Source of the DNA: Mauremys mutica
Taxonomy: Eukaryota > Chordata > Testudines > Geoemydidae
Assembly: GCF_020497125.1 (NCBI RefSeq)
Contig: NC_059082.1
Span: 19,891,965-19,955,964, forward strand
Direction: 5' to 3'
Length of the DNA: 64,000 nt
The stretch's first letter is position 1. Each line of letters starts with the position of its first letter. Under the pieces are notes generated by a model that saw nothing but the letters and a program-made list of their open reading frames with translations, made no database searches and had not been told where the DNA came from. The position numbers and the translations under genes are program-made. This document shows positions 57,344 through 64,000 of this stretch, piece after piece.

Positions 57344-57928
57344 ATGAGAGAACGCAGTCAGCACAGTCTCAGTGGACACGTACTGTATGTAGGACTATTT
57401 AGACACCCAGGAATGCTCAACAGGGCTAAATACAGTCGCTTTAGGGATGATTTTATAACATCATTAGAGGAAGGTACACAAAGTAGTTCTTTAAATATCA
57501 AAGGTGCCTCTTCATCTTCTCATTCCTCCACACCTCATTTACCAATTGAGGATGTCACCTTGGGGACGCAGGACAATTCCACCACTTTGTGCACTTTGAT
57601 ACCCCGAATGGCTAATATTAAACTATCCAATCCATCTAATCTGCCTGGTTTTAAAAACTTCTGTCTGGGGACAAAAGAGGTGCCAAGAATTAAACTCACA
57701 GAGTGTGTTACAGTTCCAAGCAGCCCAACCTCACCAGAAATCAGTTTAATCAGCTGCCTGCCTACTTCTTATCCACGGCAGGACCCGGACAAACTCGATG
57801 TCAATACAAAATCTCAAGATGACTGCATCTTGCTGGGCTTTGAGTCTGCCCCTCTAAGCAAACAGGACAAACCTCCGGTGCAGAGCGGAGAGGACATTGT
57901 GAAGACTGGCATGACCTACTGTGTACGA
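57344..57928 (+). CDS. SHC4: SHC4 first coding exon (N-terminal CH2 region)
   Basis: 195 codons from ATG to the donor CGA|GTAAGT, phase 0. SHC4 (ShcD, RaLP) is a Shc-family adaptor that binds phosphotyrosine on receptor kinases through PTB and SH2 domains and recruits Grb2. The exon opens MRERSQHSLSGHVLYVGLFR, HPGMLNRAKYSRFR, contains LCTLIPRMANIKLSNPS and FKNFCLGTKEVPR, and ends MTYCVR, just where the PTB domain starts in the human protein (CVRYMG, from memory). This is the CH2-type segment; PTB, CH1 and SH2 exons lie beyond the window. Reading on past the donor gives only 9 more codons before a stop. The ATG context (AAGGCTATGA) is weak. Confidence 0.95.
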
Positions 57929-58964
57929 GTAAGTAGCGTCTCACAGATTTTCCACTAAAAAAACAAATAATCAAATTGTGTGGGCTTATGCAACATAACC
58001 TTCCTTTTCCCCACTTCTTCAATAGGTACCGAAAATCACTGTGTACTGCATGTTCCCTGTTTTCTGAGGCCTTGTATAAGTGACGTGTTGATTATACCAA
58101 GGGGAATTAAAGTACATAAATAATCCAAAGCAATAACATAACATTAGTCTCCAAAAGCATTTGTCTGAAGGTTTATTATAATAAACACTTCCTAAGCAGA
58201 TTAACTGATTTGAAATAAGAATAAGGAAGTGCATGTTTGAGGGAGCTGAACGCTAAATAATGTCTTTATCCCCTTTACAGCAATCCTGCTGCACAAAATC
58301 TCAAATGGGTCGTAACGCTGTCATGTTGCTGTAGGTGTCTAATAGTTGCTGAGAATCCTGCTGCAAACTGTAGTTCTTTTGCATCATCTCTCCTGGAAAT
58401 ACTGCGGGTGTTTGCTTTCACGCAGCATGTTTTACAGTCCTAAATTGGCATTTGCAACGCGGCTGATTTTCTGGTAGTACCAGTGCATGAGGTAACCCCT
58501 TTTATCTGTTTAGAAGCTGTCTATTTATGGAGGATATCTCCCTTGCCCCAATATCTTTCTTTTTCAGTGCTGCGCTGGCACTGTTACATTTTGTGTCTCC
58601 ATTTTTCACTCTCTGGTGGGAAGGAAACCTTGCTGCATGAATGCTCCCTGCGAACTGTATTTTCTGCTTTCCTCCCCCACGGCACATGCATCAGTTCTTT
58701 TTCTTCTCTCCCAGTGTAGACTTTACAATTGTTACCTTAATTCTTGCACTGTGAAAAGAACTGACAATTGCTTCCCGTTCTTCTCCCTGGATCTTTGACC
58801 CTGACCTTTTAATTTCTTAAGGTTCGTCTCCTGTCTAATAGCTTTCCAGAATGGAAGACTGTCTACATTAGGCATAGAGAAAGCTTATGCTATGGGAAAA
58901 TTACAGCAAAAATGTTTAAGTTCCTTCAGGAGTAGTGTCTAAGAGGCTGGGCAAAGCCATGGCT

Positions 58965-59320
58965 CTGTACTTTGGTTTGACATGATTTGTGCTTTACAAA
59001 TTGGCGATTCCTTATAGCCCTATTATCCTGTAGGTGCTTACAAATTGTTTAATAATTTGTTCCAATATCTTTCTAGGTATCAAAGTTAGGCTGACCAGTC
59101 TGTAATTCCCCTGGTCCTGGTTGTTGCCCTTTTAAAAAATAGATACTATATTTACCCTTCTCCAGTCCTCTAGACCTCACCCATCCTCAATGAGTTCTCA
59201 AAGATAATGGCTAACGGTTCCGAGATTGCTTCAAATAGTTCCTTAAGCACTCTAGGACGAAGATATCTAACTTCTCTAAATATTCTTGAACTTGTTCTTT
59301 CCCTATTTCGGCTTGAGTTC
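58965..59320 (-). mobile_element. CR1 LINE internal fragment, antisense
   Basis: The plus strand reads TTTGACATGATTTGTGCTTT, CTGTAATTCCCCTGGTCCTG, CTTCTCCAGTCCTCTAGAC and TCTCAAAGATAATGGCTAAC, which are consecutive phrases of antisense CR1 reverse transcriptase. Both termini are missing and stops interrupt the frame. Confidence 0.85.
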
Positions 59321-59944
59321 CTTCTCTCTTGTTGTTCATGTTGAACGTGAACAAGAAGCAAGAAGAAAAGGTAGAAAAGAGAACAAAGGATGGTCAGAGG
59401 AAAGAGGAATGCAAGGTTAAAAAGGCACTATCCCTTCTGTTGCCTACCAGGTTAAATATATTTTTAAACAATCTCTCTCAAACCGAGTATATTTCATGAG
59501 CGAATCTTTAAGTGGAGCTCTCTCAAGGGAAGGCGTCCTCTGGCCCATGTGCAGCTACTGTCATTGCCACAATCAGAAATGGCTGTCCATTGTCCTGTAC
59601 CAAACCATGATCCGTCTCTTTATAATTAACTGTAAGCCCCAGAGCTGAAAGGTCACATGTCCCCTCTGATGTCCTGAAGAGCCCACTTGGAGCAATAGAT
59701 AACAAGTTTTCCTGGTTATATCAGTGACCAAGTTTGAATGAATTCCTTAGCTTGTTATGATCTCAGCATGATGAGCTTGAATGCACAGCTCTAACTCATG
59801 TGAGTAGCCAGACTCCAGTGGGCCTGTTCATGTGACGAATGGCTGGAGGATCAAACCCTATAGTTCAGCGTGGCAAAATACAGGACAGCATGGGCAAGAG
59901 ATGAAACCGAATCTGGCCAGAAACCAGGAGACAATACCAGGTTT

Positions 59945-60075
59945 TTTTGTTTTGAATTTCAAAAATTTCATTTTGGGGGAATTCTGAAATTTTGTTGCAA
60001 TTCAGCCTAAAAACAAATTTCCAAGTGTCAGAATTTCCTGTGAACTAGAAATTCCAAGTTTTGACTAGCTCTAGC
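59945..60075. repeat. AT-rich repeat ending in TTTTGACTAGCTCTA
   Basis: A run of TTTCAAAAATTTCATTTTGG-type sequence ending TTTTGACTAGCTCTAGC. The same ending occurs at 63377-63396, so both belong to one interspersed family, probably a small DNA transposon. The other terminus is not clear. Confidence 0.5.
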
Positions 60076-60929
60076 ATCTGGTACAGGCCACTCACAAACC
60101 CTGGATACCACAAGTATAGCAATTTCCTTGTTTCTGTGTTCCAAAATACGTTTGGTACTTGATCTTTTACAGAGTATAGAAGGAAATGTATTTACATATC
60201 CTTTTTTCTCATGTACTGCCTAATCGGTGTCTTCCTATAGAAAGACTGAGTAACTAGACAGCATGAACTGTCTATATGTTGTTTGCCAATAGAATATGAG
60301 GGACTGTCGGTATTCATTATAATCAGACTGAGGACTGCACAATGAGCTGCTGTACCATACTTGCTATTCTCAATTTGATAATTACTGTGGACAAGGCTTG
60401 CCAAGCAGTGATTATAACTATGCACAACAGTCTCAAAGCCAGGCTGGCTATACGTTCTATTCACAACAGAGATACATTCGGATGAAAATAGTATCTTTCC
60501 TTAACACCATCCAACACCTAATGGCCCAATCCACAGAGGTTGCTAGGGATCATTTTGCTGACTTCCATGGTCATTGGATCAGGCCATAAAACAGTACTTT
60601 AACAGTACTAAAACAGCTCAGTCTCTAAATCAATAGTATGAACAGTCTGCAAAATCTTGCATGATTTTGTTAAGCACATTTCTGTAACAAATCTTATTTA
60701 CTGGAGTCCCCTATTAAAAATATGGAAGGGGAAATGATTGTCAGATAATTTAGAATTTAATATTCTATAATGTACTAATATCCTGTAGCTTACATTTTTT
60801 CACAGCACTCTTGAAGGATCGGAGAACTTTACCAACATAAGTGCTATTCATCTGACAGCTGTTGGGTAACCTCTATGGAATGAGTTGGGGGTCTCTTGAG
60901 GAAGGCGGTTTGCAAGGCAGGAAGTGAGG

Positions 60930-61233
60930 AATACCGTGTCCACTTTGAGGTTTTTCCTGAGAGATCATGCACAGGAGCTTTTCTACCCTACTCCATTTCA
61001 TGGCGGATAGGTCCATCTATTAGTCAAGATGGTCAGGGATATAACCCCTTGCTCTGGGTGTCCTTAAACTTCTGACTGCCAGAAGCTGGGACTGGACAAC
61101 AGGGGATGAATCACTTGGGAATTGCCCTGTTCTGTTAATTCCCTCTGAAGCATCTGGCACCTGCCCCTATCAGAAGACAGGATACAGGGCTAGATGGACC
61201 ATCGGTCTGACCCAGTATGGCTGTTCTCATGTT
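60930..61233 (+). mobile_element. CR1 LINE 3' end, sense
   Basis: CTTCTGACTGCCAGAAGCTG, ACAACAGGGGATGAATCACT, CCTCTGAAGCATCTGGCACC and GGTCTGACCCAGTATGGC are the 3' tail of the same CR1 subfamily that is antisense at 49643-50036. Truncated and non-coding. Confidence 0.9.
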
Positions 61234-61707
61234 GCCCTGTGCAATCCTGCCTTTACTCACAGGTAATTTGTCTTACTGAAATCTGCATGAGAAAACTAAT
61301 GAGAGGATCCAGGTTGTATTATCCAGGTTATATTAGGGGAGCCTGGGGGCAGGGTTTGGTGTATTTTGAATTAAATCCTAGCCAACTTTATAGATGTTCC
61401 ATACAACATTTTCTTGTATTATTTTAAAAATAATCAAATTGGCTCCCTACAAAACTGTCCCAACCTGGGGATGAGTTCCCATGGAGTATGGGGGAGCACT
61501 ACCAACTGCTGCCCCCCCCCCCAAAAAAAAACTAAACAAAAATTCAACACTGCCAAACATTGTAAATTGAGGATATTTTGGTTCTAGATCTTCTTAAAAC
61601 TCATTCTCTCATTTTGTTTCTGTTACAGTAGTAGCTGAGACTGGGGGCCCCAGGGGGCAAGGCACAGGATAGACCGTTTCCCTGCCCCAAAGAGCTCACA
61701 TGCTAGA

Positions 61708-61802
61708 GCCCCAGTCCTGCAAAGATTTAAACACCTGCACACCTTTCCATATCTGAGTAGTTCCATTGGCTTCAGCGGGGGACTACTCAGGTGTGTAATA
61801 TT
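61708..61802. repeat. Half copy of the palindromic MITE-like family
   Basis: AGCCCCAGTCCTGCAAAGAT through GTAGTTCCATTGGCTTCAGC to ACTACTCAGGTGTGTAA. It matches the left part of the family at 39933-40060; the mirrored terminus is missing. Confidence 0.55.
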
Positions 61803-61879
61803 ATGCAGAGGCTTCAGTCTTGGCAGGTTTGAGGCCAAGGTAGGCAAAGGGTGTGAGAAAGGAAAGAGTGGCCATCCTC

Positions 61880-61970
61880 ACTTGGCAGAGGGGGATTTGA
61901 GATTAAATGATTTGCCAAAGATCACACAGTGAATCTGTGGCAGAGCCAGGAACTGTGCTCAGATCACGTG
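61880..61970 (+). repeat. L2/MIR-like fragment
   Basis: AAATGATTTGCCAAAGATCA, CACAGTGAATCTGTGGCAGA and GCCAGGAACTG follow the old L2/MIR-type pattern (TTGCCCAAGGTCACACAG... GGCAGAGCCAGG). Ancient relic. Confidence 0.55.
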
Positions 61971-63234
61971 GCTTGGTGAAAACTGATAAACCCATAACGC
62001 TCTAGTAATGTAAATGCCAGGATCTGGCTAGAAGCCAGAAAATAACGGGTCACATGCAGTTTTAGTAGCAGCAATGTTTTTATTATGCCTGCAGAGTCTC
62101 ATGCAGCTAACGCTCTGGTTTTTGAGGCTTTTTGGAGATGGAGATGGAGTCCCAAAAACCTAGCTTGAGTCACTCAGAAATAGGATGGACACAAATATGT
62201 TTGGCATTTTGCCAACCCTACCCCAAAAATAAATAAATAAAATGAAAAATCCAAGACTCTCCTGGGAAGTAGATTAACTTCAGTGACTCACTGCTTCTCA
62301 GCCTCATCTATGATTCATGAACCAGGATGTATTTTTAGCTCTCTTGCTGTGACAGGCATAGCACTAGGTGCAAGTATTTTATTATAATATCCATGGCATA
62401 ATGAATAAGAACACAGGTGTTTTGTTGAACCACTCCTGTGGGTCAAAAGCTTGCAGGAGCATTGGGTGAAAGGAGCAGGCAGCAGTTGTTGTAACCGCTG
62501 ACTTAGTAATTCCCATGAATCGTGTTCCTGTATATCCTGTCAATAACGGCCTGGCCCAGTGGCTTATCAATTGTGGTTAGTCCTTTGTTTCAGTATTCTT
62601 CTCCCTACATGAGTAGAAGGGTGATGGGAACATGGCAGACACAGGTTCATCAGCCCCTCTGAGGAAGGGAGCGACCCGTGGCAACTAACAGCAATTTCTC
62701 TGCGATGGCTTGTAAAAGATGGTGTGTGCATTACTGAATGCGGGGCAGTCCTGCTGTTTGATAGCCCTGGGGATTAAATTCCTCTTTCCACAGTACAGAT
62801 TCAGCCTGGGCAGCGGTAGTGCAAACTTCCTTGATGCTCTGGTCATGTGTTTCACCCTGATTTGGAGGTACCACTGCTAGTGATGAGTGGCAGGCGGGTA
62901 ACATAAACTCTGTACATGGCCTCTGCTGCAACAGCCAAGAAGAGATGGATAGTATCCTCTCCAATGGACAGAAGTCCAGCAAATAGCCATCAGTCGTTAC
63001 CAACTTTAACTCCTCAGTGACCACATTTAAATTGGTACCCAGGGTCTTTATTGTAGCCAGTGGTTTCTAACAGAAAATGGTGCCACTTAAGCCTTTTCCT
63101 CATCTGAAGCTGGTAGCTCAAAGTAGGGCTGAGCTTTGAAAGAATCTGGTTAGGGCTAGAGCTTGCAAGGGTGCCCAGTGCAGCCAGTTGGAAAATGCAT
63201 TTGAAATTCCTCACAGGTGTGGGGTATTTGGGTT

Positions 63235-63395
63235 TTTGGTCAAAAAATGAAAAGAAAAAAAACCAAGGGAGTTTTGAATGAAAAGATGAAAAATTGCAAC
63301 AAAAATGAAATATTTTCTTGGGTAAATTTCCATTTAGTGAAAGCCATTTTTCATCCCAAAATGTTTTTGGATTAAAGGATTTTGACTAGCTCTAG
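63235..63395. repeat. AT-rich repeat ending in TTTTGACTAGCTCTA (second copy)
   Basis: TTTTGGTCAAAAAATGAAAA through CCATTTTTCATCCC to GATTTTGACTAGCTCTAG. It is related to 59945-60075. Confidence 0.5.
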
Positions 63396-63924
63396 TGCTG
63401 AGAACCACCTGCTTCCATTTGGGTTCCATACTAGTTTATATGGCTTCTTATTCTGCCCTCAGCACCAGAATATCGGTGCACCTGCCAGTAGTGTATGAAG
63501 CAACCTGACTAACATCTGTCACATGTGGTTCATTCTTTCTCTCTCTCATCCTCTCCCTAGGGGGAGAATTGTGTATGTAGTGCAGTGTTTTGTTTGCTCT
63601 GTTGGGTTTTGTTTGGGGCTGGAAGGTGTTCAGAGCTTTGCAGGAGGAACTTGGCACCGTGCAGGTTGGTGAACAGGCAGTTAATGAACTTCTGGAGGAA
63701 CTGAGAACCTGGGGCAGAACTGAAAGGTTCAGCTGGTCATTAGCAGCCTGATGTGGTGGTTGCTAATGACATTATAAACCAGAAAACTGAAAGAAGAAGA
63801 AAGAAAGAACAAAACCAAACCTCAAACCACCACCTTTCTGCACTGACGAAAATAGAATTTTGATCTGTGTTGCTCTGGTTACAGAGTGGTGTTGACAGTA
63901 CCTGCCCCTTTCTAACAGTTAGAC

Positions 63925-64000
63925 CAGAAGTTCTCAGACTTTTGTGCTGGTGATCCCTTTCCCAAAGCAAGCCTCTGGGGGTGACCCCCCTTATATATTA
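63925..64000 (+). mobile_element. hAT-type element, cut by the window end
   Basis: It starts CAGAAGTTCTCAGACTTTTG, then GCTGGTGATCCC, AAGCAAGCCTCTGGGGGTGA and CCCCCCTTATATATTA. It resembles a common turtle hAT family with CAGTGGTTCTCAAAC ends. The right end lies beyond the window. Confidence 0.7.

Larger units (their letters stand above)
57929..64000 (+). other. SHC4: SHC4 intron 1 (5' part)
   Basis: About 6 kb of intron to the window end with CR1 fragments (58965-59320, 60930-61233), old repeats (59945-60075, 61708-61802, 61880-61970, 63235-63395) and a hAT-type start at 63925. No second SHC4 exon and no EID1-like intronless gene (EID1 sits in this intron region in human, from memory) is visible in this stretch. 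Confidence 0.75.

Noticed and set aside
57929..57958. Last nine codons of the open frame after CVR as part of SHC4
   Set aside because: GTAAGT is a consensus donor and the SHC4 protein continues with the PTB domain from the next exon.
57929..64000. EID1-like intronless gene in SHC4 intron 1
   Set aside because: In human, from memory, EID1 lies within the SHC4 locus, but no acidic EID-type open frame is present in this part of the intron.
1..64000. CRISPR arrays, operons, prophage or integrative elements
   Set aside because: The window is spliced vertebrate DNA; no regularly spaced direct repeats or prokaryotic gene organisation are present.

Overview
The window is vertebrate nuclear DNA, most likely from a cryptodiran turtle. 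It holds spliced genes in large introns, many 5'-truncated CR1 LINEs, many small non-autonomous hAT-type elements with 8-bp target-site duplications, and a tRNA-derived SINE at 41783-41968 resembling the cryptodiran turtle SINEs. Nothing bacterial, viral or plasmid-like was seen. The species is inferred from repeat content only.

Positions 1 to about 40825 hold the SECISBP2L gene (SECIS-binding protein 2-like) on the + strand, apart from its first coding exon. Position 1 falls in a CpG island that is probably the end of the promoter/exon 1 region; the first few codons lie upstream of the window. Seventeen coding exons (called exons 2-18 here) are placed between 10717 and 36985. All reading phases join without a break. 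They give 1,091 codons plus a stop; with about 8 residues from exon 1 the protein would be about 1,099 aa, close to the human length as I recall it. The L7Ae-type RNA-binding domain is in exons 15-16, and an acidic, serine-rich tail is in exon 18. The 3' UTR runs for 0.8 to about 3.8 kb with several candidate poly(A) signals.

Positions about 40826-57343 are intergenic: transposon fragments and unique sequence, with no gene I can support. At 57344-57928 the first coding exon of SHC4 begins, also on the + strand. It encodes the N-terminal CH2-type region of this Shc adaptor, and the rest of the window is SHC4 intron 1. As I recall it, SECISBP2L followed by SHC4 in the same direction is also the arrangement at human 15q21.1. 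The two proteins share no known pathway (selenoprotein mRNA/RNA binding versus receptor tyrosine kinase signalling); their adjacency is conserved synteny, not an operon.

The most interesting observations are: an unannotated open exon-like segment with a strong splice acceptor in SECISBP2L intron 16 (31186-31302); two different interspersed repeats that both carry a hammerhead-ribozyme-like core on the minus strand; an in-frame exon 8 with a weak acceptor that fits a cassette exon; a set of hAT-type elements with exact 8-bp duplications; a repeat nested in an old CR1; and a 24-bp perfect palindrome.
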